DNA of 64,000 nt, taken from the NCBI GenBank assembly GCA_963677345.2, contig CAXXLC010000033.1, positions 62,001 to 126,000 on the forward strand, read 5' to 3'. The notes under the pieces are model-generated. The model was not told the DNA's origin. It saw only the letters and a program-made list of their open reading frames with translations, and searched no databases. Positions 37,316-46,800 of this stretch are shown here, one piece after another. Within the stretch, counting starts at the first letter, position 1; each line of letters starts with the position of its first letter. The position numbers were made by a program, and so were the translations under genes. The DNA is from Saccharicrinis sp963677345. GTDB lineage: Bacteria > Bacteroidota > Bacteroidia > Bacteroidales > Marinilabiliaceae.

Positions 37316-37633
37316 ATGAATAAGAAAGTTTGGATTATTTTAACAGCAGTAGTTTTATTTGTTTTAGGTGTAATTTTACAGTATACAAACGGAGGAGTTT
37401 GTAGTATTGGAAATTTTAGTTTCAATTATTTTTCATCAGGAGATTATGCTCTTGGTGTTTTTGCTTCAGGTAAGTTTGCCATAGGTGTCTTTTCAGTTGG
37501 TATCTTTTCGATAGGTATTTTTTCGATAGGTATTTTTAATATTGGCCTCTATGCAGTAGGTTTATTTCTATTAGGATGGAAAAAGAGATTGCCAAAAACC
37601 ATTATGGATTATTTAAAGAAAAGTGAGGAATAG
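37316..37633 (+). CDS. small membrane protein with hydrophobic pentapeptide-like repeats
   Basis: A 105-residue protein. One N-terminal membrane segment (VWIILTAVVLFVLGVILQY) is followed by repeats with a period of five: ALGVF, KFAIGVFSVGIFSIGIF, SIGIFNIGLYAVGLFLLGW. Gly falls at every fifth residue. The pattern resembles a hydrophobic beta-helix or pentapeptide-like fold. The C terminus is basic (KKRLPKTIMDYLKKSEE). No family name can be given. It lies between two signalling genes. Confidence 0.7.
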   Translation: MNKKVWIILTAVVLFVLGVILQYTNGGVCSIGNFSFNYFSSGDYALGVFASGKFAIGVFSVGIFSIGIFSIGIFNIGLYAVGLFLLGWKKRLPKTIMDYLKKSEE

Positions 37634-37684
37634 TGAGTTTGTGTCTTGATTTGAATAAAAGATAGCTAGGAGTAAAAGTGAAAA

Positions 37685-37741
37685 GCCTGACCTGAGAATG
37701 GTATGCTTATTTTATATTGAATTTGTTAGCGAGGGTCAGGC
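37685..37741. terminator. possible terminator between convergent genes
   Basis: GCCTGACC (37685-37692) pairs with GGTCAGGC (37734-37741) across a 41-base AT-rich loop. The loop is long, so this is tentative. Confidence 0.35.
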
Positions 37742-37742
37742 C

Positions 37743-39101
37743 CTAATTTTCACTAATTACATCACCTAGTTTATCTCGTTTTATTAAATTGTAAATGGTT
37801 GATTTACCGATGTCCAGTATTTTTGCCACTTTTAATACGTTATTGTCGTTCTGTCGTAGATAATGGCGGATAATTCGTTCGGTATATTCTTTTAGTGTCA
37901 TTTCTTCTGCAAGGATATCTAACTCAGCTGAGGTGGAATTAAAAAGGATGTTTTCTTCGTCAATTTTATGGTCGCTTGCCATTACGGCACTCAATTCGAT
38001 GATTGCTTTTAGCTCACGAACATTGCCAGGGAAGTTGTAACTTAATAATTTCTTTTTTGCTCGGGAAGTAAATGCCATGAGGTCCATTCCATTGTCTTCA
38101 CAAAATTGATTAAGGAAAAATTGACTAAGAGTGATAATGTCATTCTGGCGGTCTTTAAGAGGAGGGAGATGGATGGGTAGTCCTAATAAACGATAGTAGA
38201 GATCTTCGCGGAAATTACCAGCTTTAACTTCATCCAGTAAATCTTTGTTCGTGGCGGTTATAATCCGACAATTGACTTTGATTACTTCATTTCCACCAAC
38301 ACGGGTTATCTCGCGTTCCTGCAGTACTCGCAATAATTTTACCTGTAGATTAATGTCCATCTCTCCGATTTCATCTAAAAAGATAGTCCCGCCTTCTGCT
38401 TCTTCAAACTTTCCTTTTTTGGTAAGAATAGCTCCTGTAAAAGCACCTTTTTCGTGCCCAAACAACTCACTTTCGATTAAATCTCGAGGTATTGCTCCCA
38501 TATTAACAGCAATAAAAGCTTTGTTTTTACGAATAGAGTTATAGTGAATGGTTTTGGCAACAAGTTCTTTTCCTGTTCCGGTATCACCGTATATTGAAAC
38601 ATTAATATTTGGAATTTTTACTGCTTTATGAACAAGAGCAAAAACTTCTTTCATAACCGGGCTGTCACCAATAATAGCTTTTCCAAAGTTGTACTTGGTT
38701 GCTATTTCATTTTTTAAATGTGAAATCTCATCAAGTAGTTTCTTTTTATTACGAATGTTGTTAACACTGTTTAAAAGGCGGTCTTTTATGTTTTCATCTT
38801 TTGTAATATAATCGTAAGCACCTTCTCGTAATAAATTTACAGCTGTGGTAATTGAATCTTGTCCTGAAATAATAATTACCTCGATATCCGGATTATATTT
38901 TTTAATTTGTCGCAGAATTTCTTCACCTGTATAATCTGGTAATCCTAAATCCAGGGTAACGATATCCGGATTATCCGGTAAGTGTTTGAAAAATGTAGCC
39001 CCATCAAAAAAAGTATCAATTTCAAAATCAGGATTTAGGGCGAGCGAACGCTCAATGAGTTTGTTAAAAACGCGGTCGTCCTCTACAATATGAATTTTCA
39101 T
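37743..39101 (-). CDS. sigma-54-dependent response regulator (NtrC family)
   Basis: A 452-residue regulator. The N-terminal receiver has EDD at residues 7-9 and the phosphoacceptor Asp51 (VTLDLGLPDYTG). The AAA+ domain has Walker A GDTGTGKELVAK, the sigma-54 contact loop ESELFGHEKGAFTGA, Walker B GGTIFLDEIGEM and the R-finger region REDLYYRL. The Fis-type C-terminal HTH is VLKVAKILDIGKSTIYNLIKRDK. It activates sigma-54 promoters after phosphorylation. The cognate kinase is not adjacent. Confidence 0.95.
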   Translation of the reverse strand: MKIHIVEDDRVFNKLIERSLALNPDFEIDTFFDGATFFKHLPDNPDIVTLDLGLPDYTGEEILRQIKKYNPDIEVIIISGQDSITTAVNLLREGAYDYITKDENIKDRLLNSVNNIRNKKKLLDEISHLKNEIATKYNFGKAIIGDSPVMKEVFALVHKAVKIPNINVSIYGDTGTGKELVAKTIHYNSIRKNKAFIAVNMGAIPRDLIESELFGHEKGAFTGAILTKKGKFEEAEGGTIFLDEIGEMDINLQVKLLRVLQEREITRVGGNEVIKVNCRIITATNKDLLDEVKAGNFREDLYYRLLGLPIHLPPLKDRQNDIITLSQFFLNQFCEDNGMDLMAFTSRAKKKLLSYNFPGNVRELKAIIELSAVMASDHKIDEENILFNSTSAELDILAEEMTLKEYTERIIRHYLRQNDNNVLKVAKILDIGKSTIYNLIKRDKLGDVISEN

Positions 39102-39370
39102 TGATAACTAATTTTTATAACACTTAGAATTCAAATATATTTGCTTTTTATAAATAAACCACAATAATATTAACTAGTTTTTGATAGAATGAGCATTTTT
39201 GTGGTGTGGATATAATATTTTTACATAAAGCTAGTTTTATTTGTTATGGCTACTTGTGAAATTTAAGTTAAAAAAGAAAAGTGACAAGGTTTTGGGTAAA
39301 AGGTAGTTTGAATACTGAATACTGCGCATTGAAAACTGAGAACTGAATAATGAGTATTAATAGTAAATAC

Positions 39371-42300
39371 ATGAGACTAAATAAAATATATTTTTTACTG
39401 ATACTGGTAATTTTTATGGGTTGTTCTACTAAGAAAAACACCTGGCTTAGCAGAAATTATCATGATCTTACTGCTCATTATAATGTGTATTTCAATGGTA
39501 ATGAAAGTTTTAAAGAAGGCGTTAGGGCTATTCAGGAAGCCAATGTGGATGATTATACGCAAGTACTGACCGTATTTCCTGATTCTAAGGAATCCAGTAA
39601 GGATGTTGCTGGTAGTGAAATGGACAGGGCTATTGAAAAGGGGACAAAGCTCATAAAAAAGCACTCTATAACTAAAAAACCAAAACGAAGGGACGGTGAT
39701 AATTCATTAAAATACCAAAAATTTATAAGTCAGAATGAGTTTAATGATTGGGTTGATAATGCTTATTTGATGATTGGAAAGTCTAATTTTTATAAGCATG
39801 ATTACCTGTTAGCTCAGCAAAGTTTCGAGTATATGTTCAGGGAATTCAGGCCGGGTCCGGAATGGTATGAGGCAGAGATATGGAATGCTCGTGTTTCTAT
39901 TGAACTTGAGGATTATTCTAAAGCTAAAATTCTTTTAGATAATTATGATATTGAAGGAAAAGCTCCCGATCATTTATTCGGATTCTTTTCTGCTGTTTAT
40001 GCAGATTGTTTTCTTCAACAAAAAATGTACGCAGAAGCTGTTCCGTATTTACAAAAGGCTATAGATGGAGCATGGAATAGATATTATAAACTACGTTTGA
40101 GTTTTATTTTGGCTCAGGTATATCATAAACTAGAGAGATATAATGATGCCAGCCTGGCTTATAAAGCTGTTATAAGAATGAATCCTCCTTACGAGATGGC
40201 TTTTAATGCTAAAGTAAACAGAGCCAGTGTTATGTTTGGTGAAGGGGGGGTGCCTGCTGTGCAAAAGGAAATCACAAAGCTTTTACGTGATAAGAGAAAT
40301 CACGACTATGAAGATCAGATTTACTACGCCTTGGCAATGGCTTATTGGGCCGAGAAACAAGAGGATGAAGCGATAGATAATTTGCTGCTTTCTGTACAAA
40401 AAACAGTTTCAAATGATTATCAAAAAGGTTTGTCGTTTTATCAGTTAGCTGATATCTACTATGAAAAACCTGAATATAAACCAGCATATGCTTATTTAGA
40501 TTCTGCGTTGTATAATTTAGACGAGTCTTTTTATGATTTTCAATCAATTAGTGAATTGCATAAGGATTTAGAAAGTCTCGTAACTCGTATTAATACGGTA
40601 GAACGTGAGGATAGTCTGCAACGGATTGCCAAAATGACCCAAGCGCAACGTCTTGCTTTTATTGATAGTATAATTGAAAAGGAAAAAGAAAAACAAGAGG
40701 AACTTAAAAAGAATCAGCAAGAAGAAAATGAAAGTTTTTACTTTGACAGGTCGTTAACGCAAAGCACTTCCTCAACCAGAAGTGGTGCAGGTAAATGGTA
40801 TTTTTATAATCCTAACTCTGTTGCGTTGGGTAAAAGTGAATTTGAAAGAAGATGGGGCAAGCGTAAGCTTGAAGATAACTGGCGTAGGGCTAATAAAGAA
40901 GTTGTGATGACAGAAATTGCAGATCCAGGTAATCCGGATGATGTGTTTGGCCAGCCATTTTCAAATTTGGATGGAGGAACAGTAGGAGAATCTAAAGATT
41001 CAATTCAGGCAAAAACAGAAACAGCAAACCTGCTAACTAGGGATAGCTACTTAAAAGATCTTCCTTTAACAGAAGAACAATTAAAACTTTCTGATGACAA
41101 GATAGAAGAAGCACTAATTATGATGGGTGTTATTTATAAGGATCAGATTGAAAATATTCCATATGGAATAGATGCCTTTAATGAATTAATTAGAAGATTC
41201 CCTAATAGTATTTACAGAGAAGATGCTTTAATGAATTTGTATTTGTGTTTTGAAATTCAGAATGATGAATTAAATATGGCACGGATCAGAAAGCAAATTG
41301 TTGAAGAGTATCCTGCAGGTGAATTTACTGCATTCTTGAATGATCCTGATTATTTTAAGAAAAGAGAAGAGAAATTAAAACAGATAGAAAGCTTGTACGA
41401 AGAAGCTTATTCTGAGTATTTGTTTAATCACTTTGATACACCTATAGCCAATTATCAAAAGGCTAAATCACTTGATGATGAAAGTGAACTATTGCCTAAG
41501 TTTATGTTTTTGTCTGGTTTGTCGTATGCAAAATTAGGAAATATAGAGCGCTTTTCGAGTGAATTAAACGATTTGGTAAAGCAATATCCAGATGACGATG
41601 TAACCCCTGTGGCTAAGGAAATGCTAGCTATGTATAGAGAGGGTAGAACTCCGGTTCAAGGACCTGTTCATTCTAACCTGAATGAGCTAAGAAATCAAGA
41701 ATTTCAACTTGAAAAGCAAAGAAGCGGCGTTTTAGATTCTGAAAAGGTAGCCACTGCTTATACTGTAAATAATAGGTCAAAACATAGTTTGATTTTAGTT
41801 GTAAACCCGGAAGCAGATATAAATAGATTGCAATTTAATATTGCTGATTATAACTTCTCTAAGTTTTTATTGAATGATTACGAAATGTCTGAATTGAACC
41901 TGCCCGACAGAACACCTGTTTTTGCTATAAATGGTTTTAATAACCGCCTGGAAGCTTTGGATTATTTTTACTCTATTCGTGAACGTAAAGAAATATTTGA
42001 TGTCGATAATCTTGATTATTTGAAGCTTTATGTAATCAATACCGATAATTTAGAATTCTTAATATCATCAGGTGATGTTAATGGTTACGAGGCCTTTTTT
42101 GCCGATAATTATTTGTCCGCTGATGCGTTTAAAAATCAACCTAAGGAAGAGGAAGAGTTACAACAAATAATTAAGGAGTCAGAACAACAAGTTTCTCAAT
42201 ATAAAAAGGCAGAAGTTGTACCAGACAAACAATTGGCAGTGGAACCCAATGTTGTTAGATTGGAACAGAAACAACCTGTAACTAAGGAACAAGAAGAAAA

Positions 42301-42814
42301 AGAAGAGCAAAAAAAGGTTATTGCTCCGGAAGGAAAACCTGAAATAAAGCAACAAGAAATCAAGGAGGATGAAGGTTTAAATATTGACATCATTAAACCA
42401 AAGACTGAGGTAGTGGAAGAAAAGCCTGTTTCGATTATAGAAGAAGCAACAGGAACTAATTTTGTAGAAGAAGAAGGACCGCATAGTGCCTTGATCTTAT
42501 TTAAAAAAGGCAGAATTAATATTCAAAGAACAGGTACAATATTTACAAATTACTCTAAAGCAAACTTTGGAAATCATCTTGAAATAGAATTCGGTCCAAA
42601 AGGAACTGCTTGGTTTTATATAAGGGTTAGAGGTTTTGCAAGTGCAAAAGATGCAAAAGATTATATTCAGAAAGTAAGACTGGACAGTTATTTGATGAGG
42701 GAGATTTCCAGGATGAAGTACTACACCTGGGCAATAACAGAAAATAATGATCAAAAGTTAACCGATGAGGCTTCGTATGAGAAGTATCAGGATTTTTATG
42801 AATTAAATTATTAA
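39371..42814 (+). CDS. porW: type IX secretion/gliding lipoprotein PorW/SprE
   Basis: A 1147-residue lipoprotein. The signal (MRLNKIYFLLILVIFMGC) ends in a lipobox Cys followed by STKKNTWLSRNYHDLTAHYNVYFNGNESF, the conserved opening of SprE/PorW proteins. Tetratricopeptide-like repeats cover much of residues 100-760. A Glu/Lys-rich low-complexity region (residues about 940-1030) precedes a C-terminal domain (ALILFKKGRINIQRTGTIFTNYSKANFG). It links the T9SS core to its regulators. porX follows by 9 bases. The ATG at 39371 is preferred over one at 39350, which adds seven residues before the signal. Confidence 0.88.
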   Translation: MRLNKIYFLLILVIFMGCSTKKNTWLSRNYHDLTAHYNVYFNGNESFKEGVRAIQEANVDDYTQVLTVFPDSKESSKDVAGSEMDRAIEKGTKLIKKHSITKKPKRRDGDNSLKYQKFISQNEFNDWVDNAYLMIGKSNFYKHDYLLAQQSFEYMFREFRPGPEWYEAEIWNARVSIELEDYSKAKILLDNYDIEGKAPDHLFGFFSAVYADCFLQQKMYAEAVPYLQKAIDGAWNRYYKLRLSFILAQVYHKLERYNDASLAYKAVIRMNPPYEMAFNAKVNRASVMFGEGGVPAVQKEITKLLRDKRNHDYEDQIYYALAMAYWAEKQEDEAIDNLLLSVQKTVSNDYQKGLSFYQLADIYYEKPEYKPAYAYLDSALYNLDESFYDFQSISELHKDLESLVTRINTVEREDSLQRIAKMTQAQRLAFIDSIIEKEKEKQEELKKNQQEENESFYFDRSLTQSTSSTRSGAGKWYFYNPNSVALGKSEFERRWGKRKLEDNWRRANKEVVMTEIADPGNPDDVFGQPFSNLDGGTVGESKDSIQAKTETANLLTRDSYLKDLPLTEEQLKLSDDKIEEALIMMGVIYKDQIENIPYGIDAFNELIRRFPNSIYREDALMNLYLCFEIQNDELNMARIRKQIVEEYPAGEFTAFLNDPDYFKKREEKLKQIESLYEEAYSEYLFNHFDTPIANYQKAKSLDDESELLPKFMFLSGLSYAKLGNIERFSSELNDLVKQYPDDDVTPVAKEMLAMYREGRTPVQGPVHSNLNELRNQEFQLEKQRSGVLDSEKVATAYTVNNRSKHSLILVVNPEADINRLQFNIADYNFSKFLLNDYEMSELNLPDRTPVFAINGFNNRLEALDYFYSIRERKEIFDVDNLDYLKLYVINTDNLEFLISSGDVNGYEAFFADNYLSADAFKNQPKEEEELQQIIKESEQQVSQYKKAEVVPDKQLAVEPNVVRLEQKQPVTKEQEEKEEQKKVIAPEGKPEIKQQEIKEDEGLNIDIIKPKTEVVEEKPVSIIEEATGTNFVEEEGPHSALILFKKGRINIQRTGTIFTNYSKANFGNHLEIEFGPKGTAWFYIRVRGFASAKDAKDYIQKVRLDSYLMREISRMKYYTWAITENNDQKLTDEASYEKYQDFYELNY

Positions 42815-42823
42815 AACGGAGCT

Positions 42824-44389
42824 ATGGTGGATCAAAAAAAGGTAAATATCCTGTGGGTTGATGATGAAATAGATTTATTAAAAGCTCATGTTTTCTATCT
42901 TAAAGAGAAAGGCTTTTTTGTCGAAACAGCCACAAATGGTCAGGATGCTCTTGATATGGTGAAGAATTCGCATTTCGATTTAATATTTCTTGATGAAAAT
43001 ATGCCAGGGTTAAGCGGACTGGAAGTATTAAATCAGCTTAAAAATATCAGACAGGAAGTTCCTGTGGTTATGATCACAAAAAGTGAAGAAGAGGATATAA
43101 TGGATCAGGCTATTGGAAGTAAAATTTCAGATTACTTGATTAAACCAGTAAATCCCAATCAGATTTTATTAACGATTAAAAAGCATATCGATCAGCATAG
43201 ATTAGTCGCAGAAAAGACAACAAGTAATTATCAAACAGAATTTGGTAAGATTGGTATAAAAATAAATGATTCTTATTCTTTTGAGGATTGGGTAGAGGTT
43301 TACAAGCAATTGGTTCATTGGGAGGTAGAGCTGGAAAATACCAAAGGTGAGATGGATGAGGTTTTGAAAATGCAGAAAACAGAAGCCAATCATGCATTCT
43401 CTAAATTTGTAAAGAAAAATTACGTCAACTGGATAAATGGTGAGGATGATGATTCACCAATGCTGTCAAATCAAATGATGCGTGATGTTGTTCTTCCCAT
43501 GATTGAAAAGGGAGAAAAGGTTGTTATGTTAGTTATTGATAATTTTAGATACGATCAATGGTTAATGATAAAACAGGAGCTACTTAAGGATTATCGTTTA
43601 GAGGAGGAAAAAATCTATAGCAGTATTTTGCCAACGGCAACTCAATATGCACGAAATAGTTTATTTTCAGGCTTAATGCCTTCGCAAATTAAAGATTTAT
43701 ATCCACAGTACTGGCTTGATGATCATGAAGACGGAAGTAAAAATCAATTTGAGTCTGAATTAATAGGTACTTTCTTCGACCGTTTTAGAAAGAAAATTAA
43801 ATACTCATATCAAAAAATTAACAATCTTGATACAGGTAAGCAATTGATAGATAATTACTCTCAGCTGATGAATGATGATTTATCTGTGGTGGTTTTTAAT
43901 TTTGTTGATATGTTATCGCATGCCAGGACTGAAAGTAAGATGATTAAAGAACTGGCATACGATGAATCGGCTTATCGGTCACTTAGTAAATCCTGGTTTT
44001 TGCACTCGGTTATGAATGAGCTGTTAAATAAACTGGAGGCGGAGAAGATTAAGGTGTTGATTACAACGGATCATGGTACGATTAGGGTAAAGAATCCAAT
44101 TAAAATAGTTGGAGACAAGAATACTACTACTAATTTGCGTTATAAGCAAGGTAAAAATTTGGCATACAATACTAAAGAAGTATTTGAGGCTAATAAACCT
44201 GAAGATTTTATGTTGCCAAAACCTAACGTGTCAACAAGTTATGTTTTTGCAACAAATGAAGATTTTCTGGCATATCCTAATAATTATAATCATTATGTTA
44301 GTTATTATAAAGATACGTTTCAACATGGTGGTGTATCGTTAGAGGAAATGTTAATTCCATATGTAATTTTATCACCAAAAGGTAATTGA
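42824..44389 (+). CDS. porX: T9SS response regulator PorX with PglZ domain
   Basis: A 521-residue protein. The receiver domain has NILWVDDEIDLL and the phosphoacceptor Asp57 in FDLIFLDENMPGLSG. After a helical linker comes a PglZ domain of the alkaline phosphatase superfamily (VVMLVIDNFRYDQW, SSILPTATQYARNSLFSG, VLITTDHGTIRVKNP, FQHGGVSLEEMLIPYVIL). PorX regulates type IX secretion and its PglZ domain acts on oligonucleotide phosphodiesters. The gene follows porW and overlaps the earliest possible start of tsaE, so porW-porX-tsaE is likely one transcript. Confidence 0.95.
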   Translation: MVDQKKVNILWVDDEIDLLKAHVFYLKEKGFFVETATNGQDALDMVKNSHFDLIFLDENMPGLSGLEVLNQLKNIRQEVPVVMITKSEEEDIMDQAIGSKISDYLIKPVNPNQILLTIKKHIDQHRLVAEKTTSNYQTEFGKIGIKINDSYSFEDWVEVYKQLVHWEVELENTKGEMDEVLKMQKTEANHAFSKFVKKNYVNWINGEDDDSPMLSNQMMRDVVLPMIEKGEKVVMLVIDNFRYDQWLMIKQELLKDYRLEEEKIYSSILPTATQYARNSLFSGLMPSQIKDLYPQYWLDDHEDGSKNQFESELIGTFFDRFRKKIKYSYQKINNLDTGKQLIDNYSQLMNDDLSVVVFNFVDMLSHARTESKMIKELAYDESAYRSLSKSWFLHSVMNELLNKLEAEKIKVLITTDHGTIRVKNPIKIVGDKNTTTNLRYKQGKNLAYNTKEVFEANKPEDFMLPKPNVSTSYVFATNEDFLAYPNNYNHYVSYYKDTFQHGGVSLEEMLIPYVILSPKGN

Positions 44390-44406
44390 TTTTATTAGAA
44401 AAAGTA

Positions 44407-44835
44407 ATGAAAAAGAAATTTGTACTACCTACTATTGATCATTTAGATGAGATTGCGGGTGAATTTTTGGAGACTTTTCCTGAGTCGGGAGTGTTTTGTT
44501 TTTATGGTTCAATGGGAGCCGGGAAGACAACTTTTATACAGGCTTTGTGTAAAAGGTTAAAAGTTGTGGATGTTGTTAATAGTCCAAGTTTTGCTATTGT
44601 AAATGAGTATAGTACTGCAAATAGTGATGTGGTTTACCATTTCGATTTTTATAGACTCAAGGATGAAGAAGAGGCTTTTGACCTTGGTTATGAGGATTAT
44701 TTTTATTCGGGGAGTTATTGTTTTGTGGAATGGCCAGAAAAAATTGAGTCCTTATTACCTCAAAAAAGATATGATGTTACAGTTACAGTAATGGAAGATA
44801 TGTCACGTAGTATTGAAGTAATTCATGTTAAATAA
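44407..44835 (+). CDS. tsaE: tRNA threonylcarbamoyladenosine biosynthesis ATPase TsaE
   Basis: A 142-residue P-loop protein: Walker A GSMGAGKTTFIQALC, then SPSFAIVNEYST, and the family motif VYHFDFYRLKDEEEAFDLGYEDYF, with FVEWPEKIESLLP at the end. It drives turnover of the TsaBDE complex that makes t6A on tRNA. An alternative TTG at 44386 overlaps the porX stop; the ATG at 44407 is used. Confidence 0.94.
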   Translation: MKKKFVLPTIDHLDEIAGEFLETFPESGVFCFYGSMGAGKTTFIQALCKRLKVVDVVNSPSFAIVNEYSTANSDVVYHFDFYRLKDEEEAFDLGYEDYFYSGSYCFVEWPEKIESLLPQKRYDVTVTVMEDMSRSIEVIHVK

Positions 44836-44856
44836 ATGAGATGCGTTTTTTAAAAT

Positions 44857-44900
44857 AAGAGTAATTAAATCTGAATATTAGGTTTAAATGCTCTTTTTTT
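44857..44900 (+). terminator. probable terminator after tsaE
   Basis: AAGAG (44857-44861) and CTCTT (44891-44895) bracket an inner TTAAA/TTTAA pairing, followed by a run of T. Confidence 0.5.
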
Positions 44901-45058
44901 GTTTGAGTTATACCTTTTTAGTTTCAAATTATAAGCTACTATTCTTACACTGAGTTTACATTCCTACAAATTAGTTCTGTTAGAAATTACTTTTTAGAAA
45001 AAAAAGTGGCATTTTTGTACGTCAAAATTTTAAGATACATATTAAAGAGTAATATATT

Positions 45059-46048
45059 ATGCAAACGGTAGTAAGTGGAATACGACCAACAGGTAATTTG
45101 CACCTGGGAAATTATTTTGGAGCAGTGAAAAACTTTTTGCGTATGCAAGATGAGTATAGCTGTTATTTTTTTATCGCGGATTATCATTCATTGACTACGC
45201 ATCCAACTCCGGGAGATTTGCATAATAGTGTTCGTCAGGTTTTAGCAGAATACCTGGCATGTGGACTGGATCCAGAAAAATCTACAATTTATATACAAAG
45301 TGATGTTCCTGAGATAGCTGAGTTAAGTTTGTTAATGAGTATGAATGCTTATTTAGGAGAGCTGGAAAGAACAACATCATTTAAAGATAAAGCTCGTCAG
45401 CAACCTAATAATGTAAATGCAGGATTGTTAACCTATCCGGTTTTAATGGCCTCCGACATCATAATACACCAGGCTGATAAAGTACCGGTTGGTAAAGACC
45501 AGGAGCAAAATATGGAGATGGCTCGTAAATTTGCGACACGTTTTAACCATATGTACAAACAGGATTATTTTAAAATTCCTCAGTCATTCAATTATGGAGA
45601 GGCTCTGATTAAAATTCCTGGATTAGATGGCTCTGGTAAAATGGGTAAGTCAGATAATAACGGAATATTTTTAGTAGAAGAGCCTAAATCTATTACTAAA
45701 AAAGTAATGCGAGCTGTAACGGATAGTGGTCCAACAGAACCAAATTCAGTTATGACCGAACCAATTCAGAATTTATTTACATTAATGGATGTAGTTTCTA
45801 CACCTGACACTGTTGAATATTTTAAAGATAAATTTGCTTCTTGTGAAATACGTTACGGTGATTTAAAAAAGCAACTTGCTGAAGATATCGTCAAATTTAC
45901 TGCTCCTATTCGTGAAAAAGTAAATGAAATTAAAGCTGATGAAGCTTATTTAAGTAAGGTTGTTAAAATGGGTAGAGAAAAAGCTCAAGCCAGCGCAGCT
46001 AAAACAATTAAAGAGGTAAGAGAAATTATCGGAATTAAAAGGTTTTAA
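45059..46048 (+). CDS. trpS: tryptophanyl-tRNA synthetase
   Basis: A 329-residue class I synthetase. The HIGH-like motif is SGIRPTGNLHLGNYFGAV near the N terminus. VPVGKDQEQNMEMAR binds tryptophan, and the KMSKS-like loop is GSGKMGKSDNNGIF. Length is normal for bacterial TrpRS. It is a single gene followed by a terminator; a group II intron lies a few bases further on. Confidence 0.97.
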   Translation: MQTVVSGIRPTGNLHLGNYFGAVKNFLRMQDEYSCYFFIADYHSLTTHPTPGDLHNSVRQVLAEYLACGLDPEKSTIYIQSDVPEIAELSLLMSMNAYLGELERTTSFKDKARQQPNNVNAGLLTYPVLMASDIIIHQADKVPVGKDQEQNMEMARKFATRFNHMYKQDYFKIPQSFNYGEALIKIPGLDGSGKMGKSDNNGIFLVEEPKSITKKVMRAVTDSGPTEPNSVMTEPIQNLFTLMDVVSTPDTVEYFKDKFASCEIRYGDLKKQLAEDIVKFTAPIREKVNEIKADEAYLSKVVKMGREKAQASAAKTIKEVREIIGIKRF

Positions 46049-46102
46049 ACTCTGAATTGTATGTGAGCTATGCTCACGAAACGTTTATAATATAAAAAGA
46101 GA

Positions 46103-46128
46103 AGGCATCTGTATAGGTGCCTTTTTTT
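46103..46128 (+). terminator. terminator of trpS
   Basis: AGGCATC (46103-46109) pairs with GGTGCCT (46116-46122), followed by seven T. The intron starts about 20 bases downstream. Confidence 0.85.
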
Positions 46129-46555
46129 GTATGTCGGGCATGGTAACGTGCTATCAAGATGAAATGTTCTTGAGTTCGCCTAGTTGACAGGAAGAACTAG
46201 CAATTGGCAAGGGTGTTGGGGGTGACTCCAAATCTGAAGGAAGCCATCAGCAAAGTCATGGTTCTAACGTACAGAAACCTGATATAAGGCTCAATAGTGT
46301 TGGGCAACCGAGCAATGGATTGGGAAAGCCCCGAAGTCAACCGTAAACACTAAGGGTAAATCAGGTAGGACGTGACGAAAGTATGTTACCTTATCCCGAG
46401 AGATCTCAAAATCTGTTGTAACAAACAACAAACTGAGCGGAGACAATCAGCGAAAGATTTTGAGAAGTCAGCAGAAGACATAGTAACTCTGTTTTTTTGC
46501 AGAGAGAAGGTCAGAATCAGTTAATTAAAGAAGCAGTCGGACAAGACTTTTATCT

Positions 46556-46761
46556 ATGGAGCACCAGCAACAAATAGCTTACCAACGAGATATGTTCATA
46601 GAGCATAAACAGGAGGCTATTGGTCAATTTGGAAATCGTAATGACGTAATCGGAGCGAAAACAACATTGGCGGGGCAATTAGGTAAAGAGACGAATCAAG
46701 GACGAGTCTTTACAGAAGGATTAATCGGTATTGTATGCTCATCTGAAAATATCAATAGAGC
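46556..46761 (+). pseudogene. group II intron reverse transcriptase, 5' fragment
   Basis: This fragment starts at ATG 46556 (MEHQQQIAYQRDMF) and reads to CSSENINRA, where the IS66 element begins. Joined across the 8-base target duplication to 49075, it continues in frame as YKQVKRNKGVSGVD, the typical RT-0/RT-1 region of intron-encoded proteins. The restored gene would encode 470 residues. As it stands the frame runs into IS66 and stops near 46804. Confidence 0.85.
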
Positions 46762-46800
46762 GTATCCATGCTGTAATGTACACTATATAAAAATCCGTAA

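Noticed and set aside
44937..45060. tRNA or riboswitch before trpS
   Set aside because: No cloverleaf or T-box elements (no conserved AGGGTGGAACCGCG-like box) are visible.
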